Source: Elioraea thermophila (ex Habib et al. 2022)
GTDB taxonomy: Bacteria > Pseudomonadota > Alphaproteobacteria > Acetobacterales > Acetobacteraceae
Assembly: GCF_003336755.1 (NCBI RefSeq)
Contig: NZ_QMDI01000005.1
Coordinates: 62,001 to 126,000, forward strand
Reading direction: 5' to 3'
Length of the DNA stretch: 64,000 nucleotides
The notes below the pieces were generated by a model. That model saw nothing but the letters and a program-made list of their open reading frames with translations, had not been told where the DNA came from and ran no database searches. Position numbers and translations under genes: made by a program. Each line of letters begins with the position of its first letter. Positions within the stretch are counted from its first letter, which is position 1. Shown here in pieces: positions 1-11,981 of the stretch.

Positions 1-359
1 TCGTCACCCGCACCGTGCGCGGCATCGTCGCCGAGATCCTGAACCAGGACTTCGTGCAGACGCTGCGCGCCAAGGGCCTTTCGGGGTGGGGCGTGTTCCT
101 GCACGTCGTCAAGAACGCCGCGCCCAACAGCATCGCGGTGATGGGGCTGCAGCTGGGCTACCTCCTGGGGGGCTCGATCCTGGTCGAGACGGTGTTCTCC
201 TGGCCCGGCACGGGGCTGTTGTTGAACAACGCGATCTTCCAGCGCGACCTTCCCGTGCTGCAGGCGACCATCCTCGTGCTCGCGATGTTCTTCGTCGTGC
301 TCAACCTCGCGGTCGATCTCGTGCAGACGGCGATCGACCCGCGCATCCGCCGAGGCTGA
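1..359 (+). CDS. Dipeptide-type ABC transporter permease (DppB/OppB family), C-terminal part
   Basis: The gene enters from the left edge, so only about 119 C-terminal residues are visible. It should be an inner-membrane subunit of a peptide, nickel or similar ABC importer. The EAA-type loop that contacts the ATPase is visible (TLRAKGLSGWGVFL), followed by the family hallmark LVETVFSWPGTG and a last hydrophobic segment ending in an arginine-rich tail (IDPRIRRG). The stop is 3 bases before the next permease gene, as usual for DppB-DppC pairs. Substrate cannot be inferred. Family assignment is firm; the N-terminal half lies outside the window. Confidence 0.93.
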   Translation, partial: VTRTVRGIVAEILNQDFVQTLRAKGLSGWGVFLHVVKNAAPNSIAVMGLQLGYLLGGSILVETVFSWPGTGLLLNNAIFQRDLPVLQATILVLAMFFVVLNLAVDLVQTAIDPRIRRG

Positions 360-362
360 AGC

Positions 363-3690
<3,328 letters not shown>

Positions 3691-3712
3691 CGATGGCGCA
3701 TCGTTCCGCCGC

Positions 3713-5026
3713 GTGACCCCGGCCGCGCGGATCCAGGCGGGAATCGATCTCTGGGCCGAGGTCGAGGCGCACCCCGACGTCCCGGCCGATCGCGTCGCCG
3801 ACGCCTTCTTCAAGTCCCGCCGCTACATCGGCGCCGGCGATCGCCGCGCCATCGCCGAACGCCTCTGGGCCATGCTGCGCGCCGCCCCGCGGCTGGCTTG
3901 GCACCTCGCGGCGATCGGCGCGCCCGCCACCCCGCGGCTGATGATGCTCGCGGCCCTCACCCTGGCGGAGGGGATGAGCGCCGATGCCGCGGCCGGGCTC
4001 TTTTCCGGCGCGCGCCACGGGCCCCAACCGCTTTCGGACGAGGAACGCCTCGCGCTGCGCCGGCTCGCCGACCGCCGCCTCGACGACCCCGCCATGCCGG
4101 AGGCCGTGCGCCTCGGCGTGCCCGCCTGGCTCCTCCCCTTGCTCGCCGCCCGCTTCGGCCCCCTTCTTGCCGAGGAACTCGCGGCGCTCGATCGCCCCGC
4201 CCCCACCGACCTTCGCGTCAACACGCTGAAGATCACGCGCGAGGCCGCTCGCGACACCCTGGCGGCGGAGGGAATCGCGACCGAACCCACGCCGTTCTCG
4301 CCCTGGGGCCTGCGCGCGCCCTCTCGTGCCCCGATCACCGCCACGCGCGCCTTCCGCGACGGTCTGATCGAGATCCAGGACGAAGGCAGCCAGCTCGTCG
4401 CCGCGATCCTCGATGCGCGGCCGGGGATGCGCGTGTGCGACTTCTGCGCCGGCGCCGGCGGCAAGACGCTGGCGCTGGCGGCGATGATGGCGAACCGCGG
4501 CGCGATCATCGCCGCCGACGTCTCCGCCCACCGTCTGGAAGCCGCCGTGCGAAGGCTTCGTCGCGCCGGCGTGAGCAACGTCGAACGTCGCCTCATCGCG
4601 CCGGGCGAGAAGTGGATCAAACGCGCGCGAGGCTCCTTCGACCGCGTGCTGGTGGACGCACCATGCACCGGCAGCGGCACCTGGCGGCGCAAGCCCGATG
4701 CGCGGCTTCGCCTCGCGCGGGAGGATCTCGACGAGCTCCTCCTTCGCCAGCGGGAAATCCTCGCTCGTGCATCGACCCTGGTGAAACCGGGCGGCGTTCT
4801 GGTCTACGCTACCTGCTCGGTGCTCGAGGAGGAGAACGAGGCGCAGGTGAGGTCGTTCCTGGAGCGAAACCCGAGCTTCCGGCTCTTGCCGCTCGCTGCG
4901 CTTCGGGCGCGCGCGGGCCTCGGTTTCCTGCCCGGCGACGGTCCCTTCCTCGCCCTCACCCCCGGCCGGCACGGCACCGACGGCTTCTTCGCCGCCGCGC
5001 TGATCCGCGCGGAGCAAGCGCCGTGA
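3713..5026 (+). CDS. RsmB-like 16S rRNA (cytosine-C5) methyltransferase (NOL1/NOP2/Sun family)
   Basis: SAM-dependent cytosine-C5 RNA methyltransferase, 437 aa, GTG start 22 bases after guaB. An N-terminal helical region of about 180 residues precedes the methyltransferase core: RVNTLK substrate-binding region, DEGSQLVA, SAM loop CDFCAGAGGKTLALAA, then VDAPCTGSGTWRRKPD with Cys318 and YATCSVLEEENE with Cys368, the two cysteines used by this family. Domain order fits RsmB. An exact target of m5C967 is inferred from family only. The stop overlaps the next start (GTGA), so the two are probably translationally coupled. Confidence 0.9.
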   Translation: MTPAARIQAGIDLWAEVEAHPDVPADRVADAFFKSRRYIGAGDRRAIAERLWAMLRAAPRLAWHLAAIGAPATPRLMMLAALTLAEGMSADAAAGLFSGARHGPQPLSDEERLALRRLADRRLDDPAMPEAVRLGVPAWLLPLLAARFGPLLAEELAALDRPAPTDLRVNTLKITREAARDTLAAEGIATEPTPFSPWGLRAPSRAPITATRAFRDGLIEIQDEGSQLVAAILDARPGMRVCDFCAGAGGKTLALAAMMANRGAIIAADVSAHRLEAAVRRLRRAGVSNVERRLIAPGEKWIKRARGSFDRVLVDAPCTGSGTWRRKPDARLRLAREDLDELLLRQREILARASTLVKPGGVLVYATCSVLEEENEAQVRSFLERNPSFRLLPLAALRARAGLGFLPGDGPFLALTPGRHGTDGFFAAALIRAEQAP

Positions 5027-5595
5027 TCGCCATCCGCCGCGCCCGCCCCGCCGATGCCGAGGCGATCGCGGCCGTGCATGTCGCCACTTGGCGCAGCGCC
5101 TATCCGGGCATCCTGCCCGACAGCTACCTCGCAGGCCTCTCGGTCGACCGCCAGACCCTGCTCTGGCGACGCAGCCTGGTCGCCCCTCCGGCGGGGCATG
5201 CGACCTTCGTCGCCGTCGCCACCGGTTCCGACTCCCCCGACCCGCTCTCCCCCACGGTGGTCGGTTTCGCTTCGGGGGGCCGCTTGCGCGACGGCACACG
5301 CCGCGACGCGGGCGAGATCGAGACCCTCTACGTGGCCGACGACTGGCGCGAGCGCGGGGTGGGGCGCCGCCTGATGCGCGCGCTCGCGGCGCACCTGAAC
5401 GTGGTCGGCTGCCGCTCCGTCGTGCTGTGGGTGCTGAAGGAGAACCCCTCGCGCTGGTTCTACCGCCGCCTCGGCGGACGGGCGGTGGCGGAGCAGACCA
5501 TCGCCGTCGGCGGCCGGGCCGTCGTGCAGACCGCCTATCTCTGGGAGCCGATCGGGGCGCTGCTCGCCGCCACGGAACCGACCGCCGAGCGCTGA
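5023..5595 (+). CDS. GNAT-family N-acetyltransferase
   Basis: A 190-residue acyl-CoA-dependent acyltransferase, starting GTG inside the stop of the methyltransferase gene (GTGA overlap). The N-terminus IRRARPADAEAIAAVHVATW is a standard GNAT beginning. The acetyl-CoA pyrophosphate loop reads RERGVGRRLM, preceded by IETLYV. The C-terminal part has NPSRWFYRRLGGR, as in RimI-like enzymes that act on small molecules or protein N-termini. The substrate cannot be told. A GC hairpin follows the stop. Confidence 0.88.
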   Translation: MIAIRRARPADAEAIAAVHVATWRSAYPGILPDSYLAGLSVDRQTLLWRRSLVAPPAGHATFVAVATGSDSPDPLSPTVVGFASGGRLRDGTRRDAGEIETLYVADDWRERGVGRRLMRALAAHLNVVGCRSVVLWVLKENPSRWFYRRLGGRAVAEQTIAVGGRAVVQTAYLWEPIGALLAATEPTAER

Positions 5596-5610
5596 GCGCG
5601 AGGCCGAGCG

Positions 5611-5628
5611 AGGGGCGGCGGCGCCCCT
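5611..5628 (+). terminator. Hairpin after the GNAT gene
   Basis: AGGGGCG (5611-5617) pairs perfectly with CGCCCCT (5622-5628) around a GCGG loop, 16 bases after the GNAT stop. No T-tract follows. It separates the guaB transcription unit from guaA and touches the candidate guaA promoter. Confidence 0.5.
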
Positions 5629-5655
5629 GACGCGCAGGCCGCGATCCGCTATGCC
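5627..5655 (+). promoter_or_regulatory. Candidate sigma70-type promoter for guaA, possibly leaderless
   Basis: CTGACG (5627-5632) and TATGCC (5650-5655) are separated by 17 bases. The guaA ATG at 5662 begins 6 bases after the -10-like element and has no Shine-Dalgarno. The geometry and -35 sequence match the site before the SRAP gene at 1303-1332. Confidence 0.4.
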
Positions 5656-5661
5656 TCGCGC

Positions 5662-7209
5662 ATGACGGAGCGCGTCCTCATCCTCGATTTCGGCAGCCAG
5701 GTCACGCAGCTGATCGCCCGGCGCGTGCGCGAATCCGGCGTCTATTGCGAGATCTGGCCGTACCATGCCCCGCCCGAGCGCATCGCCGACTTCGCGCCCC
5801 GCGCCATCATCCTCTCGGGGGGCCCCGCGTCCGTCACCGAAGGCGAAAGCCCGCGCGCGCCCCCGATCGTGTTCGAGCTCGACGTTCCCGTCTTGGGGAT
5901 CTGCTACGGCCAGCAGACCATGGTCGCGCAGCTGGGCGGCGAGGTCGCGACCTCGGACCATCGCGAGTTCGGCCGCGCCTGGCTCGATGTGGTGGACGAT
6001 TGCGCCCTCTTCCACGGCGTCTGGGAGAAGGGCGCGCGCGAGCCGGTGTGGATGAGCCATGGCGATCGCGTCACCCGCCTGCCCCCCGGCTTCCGCGTCG
6101 TGGGGGTGAGCGAAGGGGCACCCTTCGCCGCCATCGCGGACGATCAGCGCCGCTTCTACGGCGTGCAGTTCCACCCCGAGGTGGTGCACACCCCGCATGG
6201 GGCGGCGCTGTTGCGCAACTTCACCCATGCGGTCGCCGGCTGTCGGGGCGATTGGACGATGGCGAATTTCCGCGCCTCCGCCATCGAGCGCATCCGCCGC
6301 CAGGTCGGCCAGGGCCGCGTGGTGTGTGGCCTTTCGGGCGGGGTGGATTCCTCCGTGGCGGCGGTGCTGATCCACGAGGCGGTGGGGGATGCCCTCACCT
6401 GCATCTTCGTCGATCACGGCCTGATGCGCGCGGGTGAGGCGGAGGAGGTGGTGCGCACCTTCCGCGACCGCTTCAACATCCGCCTCATCCATCGCGACGC
6501 GTCCGATCTCTTCCTCGCCGCCCTGGCCGGGGTGACGGACCCGGAGGAGAAGCGCAAGACGATCGGCCGGCTGTTCGTCGAGGTGTTCGAGGAGGAGGCC
6601 GCCAAGTTGGGCGGGGCCGAGTTCCTCGCGCAAGGCACGCTTTATCCGGACGTGATCGAGAGCGTCTCCGCCACCGGCGGGCCTTCCGCCACCATCAAGA
6701 GCCACCACAACGTGGGCGGCCTGCCCGAGCGGATGAACCTTCGCCTCGTCGAGCCGCTGCGCGAGCTGTTCAAGGACGAGGTGCGCGCGCTCGGGCGTGA
6801 ACTCGGCCTCCCCGAGAGCATCGTCGGCCGCCACCCCTTCCCCGGGCCGGGTCTTGCCATCCGCATCCCCGGCGAAGTGACGCGCGAGAAGCTCGACCGC
6901 TTGCGCAAGGTGGATGCGATCTTCCTCGAGGAGATCCGCGCCGCCGGGCTCTACGACGCGATCTGGCAGGCCTTCGCCGTGCTTCTGCCCGTGCGCACGG
7001 TGGGCGTGATGGGGGATGGGCGCACCTACGACCAGGCGGTGGCGCTGCGCGCGGTGACCAGCACCGACGGCATGACGGCCGACGTCTACCCCTTCGACAT
7101 GGGATTCCTGCTGCGGGTGGCGAACCGCATCGTCAACGAGGTGCGCGGGGTCAACCGCGTCACCTACGACATCACCTCCAAGCCGCCCGGCACCATCGAG
7201 TGGGAGTGA
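5662..7209 (+). CDS. guaA: GMP synthase (glutamine-hydrolysing)
   Basis: Converts XMP to GMP using glutamine and ATP. At 515 aa it has standard length and architecture. The glutamine amidotransferase domain (about 1-200) has Cys81 in GICYGQQ and the His171/Glu173 pair in FHPEV. The ATP pyrophosphatase domain has the P-loop SGGVDSS at residues 225-231. The C-terminal dimerisation and XMP-binding domain ends in the invariant KPPGTIEWE. It lies downstream of guaB on the same strand but apparently with its own promoter. Confidence 0.98.
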   Translation: MTERVLILDFGSQVTQLIARRVRESGVYCEIWPYHAPPERIADFAPRAIILSGGPASVTEGESPRAPPIVFELDVPVLGICYGQQTMVAQLGGEVATSDHREFGRAWLDVVDDCALFHGVWEKGAREPVWMSHGDRVTRLPPGFRVVGVSEGAPFAAIADDQRRFYGVQFHPEVVHTPHGAALLRNFTHAVAGCRGDWTMANFRASAIERIRRQVGQGRVVCGLSGGVDSSVAAVLIHEAVGDALTCIFVDHGLMRAGEAEEVVRTFRDRFNIRLIHRDASDLFLAALAGVTDPEEKRKTIGRLFVEVFEEEAAKLGGAEFLAQGTLYPDVIESVSATGGPSATIKSHHNVGGLPERMNLRLVEPLRELFKDEVRALGRELGLPESIVGRHPFPGPGLAIRIPGEVTREKLDRLRKVDAIFLEEIRAAGLYDAIWQAFAVLLPVRTVGVMGDGRTYDQAVALRAVTSTDGMTADVYPFDMGFLLRVANRIVNEVRGVNRVTYDITSKPPGTIEWE

Positions 7210-7276
7210 GCGCCGCGGTTGCACGCGCCGCCGCGCGCTGGCAGCACCGGGGCGGAACGCTGATCCGGAGACCGCG

Positions 7277-7852
7277 ATGGCCCTCCTTGTCCTCGGCCTG
7301 ATCGTCTTCTTCGCCGCCCACACCGTCACCACCTTCCGCGAGGCCCGCGCGCGGCTCGTCGCCCGGCTGGGCGAGGGCCCGTACAAGATCGTGCACAGCC
7401 TCGTCTCCCTCGCGGGGCTCGTGCTCATCGTCTGGGGCTTCGGCAGCTACCGCGCCGAGGGCTACATCCCGCTGTGGGACCCGCCGGTCGGCGTGCGCCA
7501 TGCCGCCACACTCCTGCTCCTGCCGGCGATGGTGCTGCTCGCCGCCGCCTATGCGCCGGCCGGGCTCATCAAGGGTGCGACGCAACACCCGATGCTGACG
7601 GGGGTGAAGCTCTGGGCCTTCGCGCACCTGCTCGCCAACGGCGATCTCGGTTCGGTGATCCTGTTCGGCACCTTCCTCGCCTGGGCGATCTACGACCGAA
7701 TCGCGGTGAAGCGTCGCGAGGGCGGAACGGTCCGCTTGCGCACCGGCTGGAACAGGGGCGACTGGATCGCCGTCGGGGTGGGCAGCCTCGTTTGGGTGGC
7801 GTTCGTCGGCGGGCTGCATCGCTGGCTGTTCGGCGTGGGCGTGTTCGCGTGA
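7277..7852 (+). CDS. NnrU-family integral membrane protein
   Basis: A 191-residue inner-membrane protein with about five hydrophobic segments. It resembles the NnrU family: an N-terminal FFAAHTVTTFREAR motif, GPYKIVHSLVSLAGL, and the conserved KGATQHPMLTGVKLWAFAHL loop. NnrU was named from a nitric oxide reductase cluster, but members are widespread and the biochemical role is unknown; no denitrification gene is visible here. Its stop overlaps the GTG of the next gene by 4 bases. Confidence 0.85.
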   Translation: MALLVLGLIVFFAAHTVTTFREARARLVARLGEGPYKIVHSLVSLAGLVLIVWGFGSYRAEGYIPLWDPPVGVRHAATLLLLPAMVLLAAAYAPAGLIKGATQHPMLTGVKLWAFAHLLANGDLGSVILFGTFLAWAIYDRIAVKRREGGTVRLRTGWNRGDWIAVGVGSLVWVAFVGGLHRWLFGVGVFA

Positions 7853-8604
7853 CCGAACCCTGCGCCCTCCCCGCCCCGGTCGCGCTCGAGCGCGCGCTCC
7901 TGACCACGCTCCCGGCTTCGCGCGTCGCGTTCCTCGGCAGCGCGGTGGTGCGCGCCGCCGCCGGCGGCTCCTCGCGGCTGAACTGCGCCACCTGGCTCGA
8001 TCCCGACGATCGGCAGGACCTGCCGAGCCGGGTCGCGCGCATCGAGGCCTGGTACGATCGGCTGGGCTTTCCCGCCCGGTTTCGCCTCACGCCCCTCTCG
8101 CCGCCCGGCCTCGACCATGCGCTGATGGCTCGCGGCTATGCGCGCGACGAGGAGGTGGTGGTGCTCGCCGCCCCGCTCGACACGCTGCCGCTGCCCGACG
8201 GGCCGGCCGAGATCGCCGAGGAACCGGACGAGGCGTGGTTCGCCGCCAACGAGGAAGCGGCCGACCGCTCGCCCGCCCGGATGGCCGAGCTCCGCGCCGC
8301 CCCCTCGCTGCTGCTGGTGCCCGATGCCTGGATTTCCGTCCGCTCCGGGCGGCGGGTCGCCGCGACGGGCTTCGTCGCGACGGACGGGGTGCATGCGGGC
8401 CTCGCCTGGCTCGCCACGTTGCCCTCCTGCCGCGGCCAGGGGCTTGCCCGGCGCGTCGTGCTGGCGGGCTTCGGCTGGGCGCGCGCGGAAGGGGCGAGGT
8501 GGGGCTTCGTGCAGGTGGAGACGGCGAACGACGCCTCGCTCGCCCTCTTTCGCCGCCTCGGCTTCCGCGAGGCCTATCGCTACGGCCTGCGCACGCGCGC
8601 CTGA
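7849..8604 (+). CDS. GNAT-family N-acetyltransferase (two-part, long form)
   Basis: A 251-residue protein whose C-terminal half (about 150-250) is a clear GNAT domain: GLAWLATLPSCRGQGLARRVV is the acetyl-CoA loop region and NDASLALFRRLGFREAY the final helix-strand. The N-terminal half (EALWYDRLGFPARFRLTP-like region) looks like the degenerate GNAT repeat seen in long bacterial acetyltransferases. The start GTG overlaps the NnrU-like stop. Substrate unknown. Confidence 0.85.
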   Translation: MTEPCALPAPVALERALLTTLPASRVAFLGSAVVRAAAGGSSRLNCATWLDPDDRQDLPSRVARIEAWYDRLGFPARFRLTPLSPPGLDHALMARGYARDEEVVVLAAPLDTLPLPDGPAEIAEEPDEAWFAANEEAADRSPARMAELRAAPSLLLVPDAWISVRSGRRVAATGFVATDGVHAGLAWLATLPSCRGQGLARRVVLAGFGWARAEGARWGFVQVETANDASLALFRRLGFREAYRYGLRTRA

Positions 8605-8611
8605 CGCCCTC

Positions 8612-9187
8612 TCAGGCCGGCTTGGGCGCGAGTTGCGCGATCCAGGCGACGAAGCGGTCGAGCATCGTCTCCACCATCGCCCGCGTCGCCTCGTCGGTGA
8701 TCGACCCGTCCGCCCCGAAGCGCGCGGCCGCGTTGGAGACGAACACGTTCGGCCCCGGCAGCACGGGAAGAGAGAGGTTTTGCAGGATCAGCCTGAGCTG
8801 CGACTGCGCCCGCGCCGTGCCCAGCATGCCGGGCGAGGTGCCGAGGATGGCGACGGGCTTGCCGGCGATCGGCGCGGGGCCCGCGGGGGTGGCGCGCGAA
8901 AGCCAGTCGATCGCGTTCTTCAGCGGCCCCGGAATGCCGGCGTTGTATTCGGGGGTGACGATCATCACCGCATCGGCCCGCCGCACCGCCTCGCCGAACG
9001 CGAGCACCGCGGCCGGCCAGGGCTCGCGCTCGAGATCCTCGTCGAAATGCGGGAGGTCGCGGATCGGCACTTCCGTGATCGCGAGCCTCGGCGAAGCGAG
9101 CGACGCGGTCGCGGCGAGCAGCTTGCGGTTCCAGGACTCGCGGCGGAGCGAGCCGCAGAGCGCGGCGACGGTGTAGCGATCGGCCAT
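8612..9187 (-). CDS. NADPH-dependent FMN reductase (NAD(P)H:quinone/chromate reductase type)
   Basis: A flavodoxin-fold reductase of 191 aa. The ATG at 9187 is used because the family begins right before the first strand (ALCGSLRRESWNRKL), whose SLRR..SxN element binds the FMN phosphate. PEYNAGIPGPLKNAIDWLSR is the second FMN-binding motif and the family signature. Such enzymes reduce FMN, quinones, azo dyes or chromate; the natural substrate is not predictable. It converges on the GNAT gene with 7 bases between them, and precedes a quinone oxidoreductase run on the same strand. Confidence 0.92.
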   Translation of the reverse strand: MADRYTVAALCGSLRRESWNRKLLAATASLASPRLAITEVPIRDLPHFDEDLEREPWPAAVLAFGEAVRRADAVMIVTPEYNAGIPGPLKNAIDWLSRATPAGPAPIAGKPVAILGTSPGMLGTARAQSQLRLILQNLSLPVLPGPNVFVSNAAARFGADGSITDEATRAMVETMLDRFVAWIAQLAPKPA

Positions 9188-9266
9188 GCTGGACCTCTGG
9201 CAGGGTGGAGGAAGAACGCGCCGGGAGATGGGGCGCAGCACGCCCCCGGCAAGCCCGGATCGGTCG

Positions 9267-10244
9267 TTACGGCAAGAGGATGGTCGAACCCGTCGTGCGC
9301 CGCCCCTCGAGGGCGCGGTGCGCCTCCGCCGCGTCCTTCAGCGCGAAGCGCTGGTTCACCTCGATCTTCACCGCCCCCGAGCGCACCACCGCGAACAGCG
9401 CCTCCGCCGAGGCGACCAGGTCCTCGCGCTTGGCGGTGTAGGTGACGAGCGTAGGCCGGGTGAGGAAGAGCGAGCCCTTGGCGGCCAGCAGCCCGATGTC
9501 GAAGGGCGGCACCGCGCCGGAGGCATTGCCGAAGGAGACGAGCAGGCCCAACGGCGCGAGACAGTCCAAAGACTTCAGGAAGGTCTCGCGGCCCACGCTG
9601 TCGTAGACCACGGGCAGCATCCTGCCCTCCGTGATCTCCTTCACCCGGGCGACGAAATCCTCGCGCGTGTAGACGATCGGGTGGTCGCAGCCATGCGCGC
9701 GGGCGATCTCCGCCTTCGCGTCGGAGCCCACGGTGCCGATCACGGTGGCGCCGAGCTGCTTCGCCCACTGGCACATGATCAGCCCCACCCCGCCCGCGGC
9801 GGCGTGGATCAGGATGGTCTGCCCCGGCTTCACCGCGTAGGTGCGGCGCAGCAGGTACTCCGCCGTCATCCCCTGCAGCATCATCGCTGCCGCGGTCTCG
9901 AAGCCGATGTCGTCGGGGAGTTTCACCAGACGGTCCGCCTTGATGGTGCGCAGCTCGGCATAGGCGCCGATGGGGGCGGAGGCGTAGGCGACGCGGTCGC
10001 CGGGTGCCACCTCGGTCACGCCGGGCCCCACCGCCTCCACTGTGCCCGCCCCTTCCATGCCGATGACGCAAGGAAGCCCGGGCGGCTTGTAGAGGCCGGT
10101 GCGGAAGTAGACGTCGATGTAGTTGAGGCCCACCGCGGCGTGGCGAACCAGCGCCTCGCCGGGGCCGGGTGCCGGGGTGGGCACCTCCTCCCAGCGCAGC
10201 ACCTCAGGGCCGCCGTGCTCATGGATCCGGATGGCGTGGGGCAT
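9267..10244 (-). CDS. Zinc-independent quinone oxidoreductase (MDR superfamily)
   Basis: A 325-residue NADPH:quinone reductase of the medium-chain dehydrogenase superfamily. It begins MPHAIRIHEHGGPEVLRW, the family start. It has NYIDVYFRTGLY, GMEGAGTVEAVGPGV, and the Rossmann nucleotide loop HAAAGGVGLIMCQWAKQLG. No cysteine-rich structural zinc lobe is seen. An upstream in-frame GTG would add 33 residues, but the ATG at 10244 matches the family. Probably one- or two-electron reduction of quinones or enones. Confidence 0.93.
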   Translation of the reverse strand: MPHAIRIHEHGGPEVLRWEEVPTPAPGPGEALVRHAAVGLNYIDVYFRTGLYKPPGLPCVIGMEGAGTVEAVGPGVTEVAPGDRVAYASAPIGAYAELRTIKADRLVKLPDDIGFETAAAMMLQGMTAEYLLRRTYAVKPGQTILIHAAAGGVGLIMCQWAKQLGATVIGTVGSDAKAEIARAHGCDHPIVYTREDFVARVKEITEGRMLPVVYDSVGRETFLKSLDCLAPLGLLVSFGNASGAVPPFDIGLLAAKGSLFLTRPTLVTYTAKREDLVASAEALFAVVRSGAVKIEVNQRFALKDAAEAHRALEGRRTTGSTILLP

Positions 10245-10272
10245 CCCTCGTGTCCTTCGGACGTGGATGGTC

Positions 10273-10722
10273 TCAGAGCGCGCCTTCGAGGCGAAGGAGG
10301 TACAGTTTCGTCTCCGTCCCCTCTCCGCCCGAGTAGCCGGCAAGGGCCCCGTCGGCGGAGACGACGCGATGACAGGGTATGAGGATAGGGATCGGGTTGC
10401 GCGCGCAAGCCCCCCCGATGGCGCGCGGCGAGGTGGCGAGCGCGCGCGCGAGCTCGCCGTAGCCGCGGGTGGTGCCGCGCGGGATCCTCCGCAGCGCCTG
10501 CCAGACCCGGCGCTGGAAGGGGGTGCCGGAGGGTGCCAGCGGCAGGTCGTCGAACGTCACCGCCTCGCCGTCGAAATAGGCCTGAAGCCGATCCGCCACG
10601 CGCGCGAGCAAGGGTGTCGCGGTGCGATCGCGCCCGCGCCCCCAATCCAGCGAGACGACGGCGCCATCCTCCTCCGAAAGCGTGATCTCGCCGAGCGGCG
10701 TGGTCAGGGCGAGCTGCGGCAC
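10273..10722 (-). CDS. Methylated-DNA--protein-cysteine methyltransferase (Ogt type)
   Basis: A 149-residue suicide DNA repair protein that removes methyl groups from O6-methylguanine onto its own Cys117, in the invariant PCHRVV motif. The helix-turn-helix core is visible as GTPFQRRVWQALRRIPRGTT, with the Arg finger in SPRAIGGACARNP. GTG at 10722 (VPQLALTTPLG) gives the standard short form without the Ada regulatory domain. The gene ends 28 bases before the quinone reductase start, same strand. Confidence 0.94.
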   Translation of the reverse strand: MPQLALTTPLGEITLSEEDGAVVSLDWGRGRDRTATPLLARVADRLQAYFDGEAVTFDDLPLAPSGTPFQRRVWQALRRIPRGTTRGYGELARALATSPRAIGGACARNPIPILIPCHRVVSADGALAGYSGGEGTETKLYLLRLEGAL

Positions 10723-10784
10723 GGGGCGAGGTCCGGCAAGTGTCCCGGCATGGGAAGCGTTGTCGGAGGGGGCCTGGGGGGGAG

Positions 10785-11981
10785 TCAAGCCGGGGCGGGC
10801 TGGGGCAGCCGGACCACCCCGGCGGCGACGAGGGCGTCGATCTCGGCCTCCGTGAGGCCTGCTTCGGCCAGTACGGCGCGGCCGTGCTCGCCCACCTCCG
10901 GCGGCTGTCGGTCTAGCCCGGGCCTTGCCCCGTCGAGGGCGAGCGGCAGGGCGGGCAGTTTCGCCGTCCGCCCGTCGGGGAGCGTGATGGGAAGAAGCCC
11001 GCCCGAGGCGTTGAGATGGGGGTCGTCGAACAGCTGTTCGGGCCGCACGATCGGGGCGAAGGGAAGCCCGATCGCCTCGAAGCGCGCGCAGAGTGTCGCG
11101 GCATCGAGGGCGCCGAGCCGACGCGCAAGTTCCGGGATCAGCCAAGCGCGTTCGGCCACCCGGCCGTTGTTGGTGGCAAGCCGTGCGTCGGCGGCGAGGT
11201 CGTCGTAGCCGAAGGCGGCGCAGAACGCGCCCCATTGCGTGTCCGTCACCACGCCGACGAAGACGCGCTCGCCGTCGGCGGTGTCGATGATGTCGTACAC
11301 ACCCCAGGTCGGGTTGCGCACCGACATCGGCTGCAGAGGCCGGCCGGTGATCGCGTGCTGCGCCATGTGCTGGGCCATCAGGAGCACGGTGTTCTCGTAG
11401 AGCGAGGCGACGACGTGGCTGCCGCGCCCGGTGCGGTGCCGCTCCTCGAGCGCGGCGAGCACGCCGATCGCGCCGAACATGCCCCCCATGATGTCGTTGA
11501 CGGAGGAGCCCGCGCGCAGCGGCTGACCGGGCGGCCCCGTCATCCAGGCGAGCCCGCCCATCATCTGCACCACCTCATCGAGCGCCACGCGATGCGCATA
11601 GGGCCCGTCCTGGAACCCCTTGTGCGAGACGTAGATCAGGCGCGGGTTGCGGGCGGCGAGCGCGTCGCGGCCGAAGCCGAGACGATCGAGCGCGCCGGGG
11701 CGGAAATTCTCGCTGAACACGTCCGCCCGGTCGATCAGCCGCAGCACGGCCTCGCGGCCGCGGCCGTCCTTGAGATCGATCGCCAGGCTGCGCTTGTTGC
11801 GGTTGAACACCGTCGCGAAGCCGATCCCGGGCCCGGTGAGGCGACGCGTGTTGTCGCCTTCGGGCGGTTCGACCTTGATCACATCGGCGCCGAGATCGGC
11901 GAGGATCATGCCGCAAGTCGGGCCCATCACCATGTGCGTCATCTCGACCACGCGCAGGCCCGCGAGGGGTTTCGCGCTCAT
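10785..11981 (-). CDS. CaiB/BaiF-family CoA transferase (class III)
   Basis: Transfers CoA between carboxylic acids through an aspartyl-CoA anhydride. 398 aa, with the family start LAGLRVVEMTHMVMGPTCG, ADLGADVIKVEPPEGDNTRR, FNRNKRSLAIDLK, and a likely nucleophilic Asp in VALDEVVQMMGG. The C-terminal domain is complete. The ATG overlaps the stop of the HMG-CoA lyase-like gene (ATGA), so the two are one translational unit. In such pairs the transferase usually activates a branched or hydroxylated acid that the lyase then cleaves (for example 3-hydroxy-3-methylglutarate or citramalate); which one is used here is unknown. Confidence 0.93.
   Translation of the reverse strand: MSAKPLAGLRVVEMTHMVMGPTCGMILADLGADVIKVEPPEGDNTRRLTGPGIGFATVFNRNKRSLAIDLKDGRGREAVLRLIDRADVFSENFRPGALDRLGFGRDALAARNPRLIYVSHKGFQDGPYAHRVALDEVVQMMGGLAWMTGPPGQPLRAGSSVNDIMGGMFGAIGVLAALEERHRTGRGSHVVASLYENTVLLMAQHMAQHAITGRPLQPMSVRNPTWGVYDIIDTADGERVFVGVVTDTQWGAFCAAFGYDDLAADARLATNNGRVAERAWLIPELARRLGALDAATLCARFEAIGLPFAPIVRPEQLFDDPHLNASGGLLPITLPDGRTAKLPALPLALDGARPGLDRQPPEVGEHGRAVLAEAGLTEAEIDALVAAGVVRLPQPAPA

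Noticed and set aside
4804-7428. Very long open frame antisense to the methyltransferase, GNAT and guaA genes (874 codons)
   Set aside because: High GC makes stop codons rare in antisense frames; the translation is Arg/His/Gly-rich with no family motif, and guaA on the other strand is certain.
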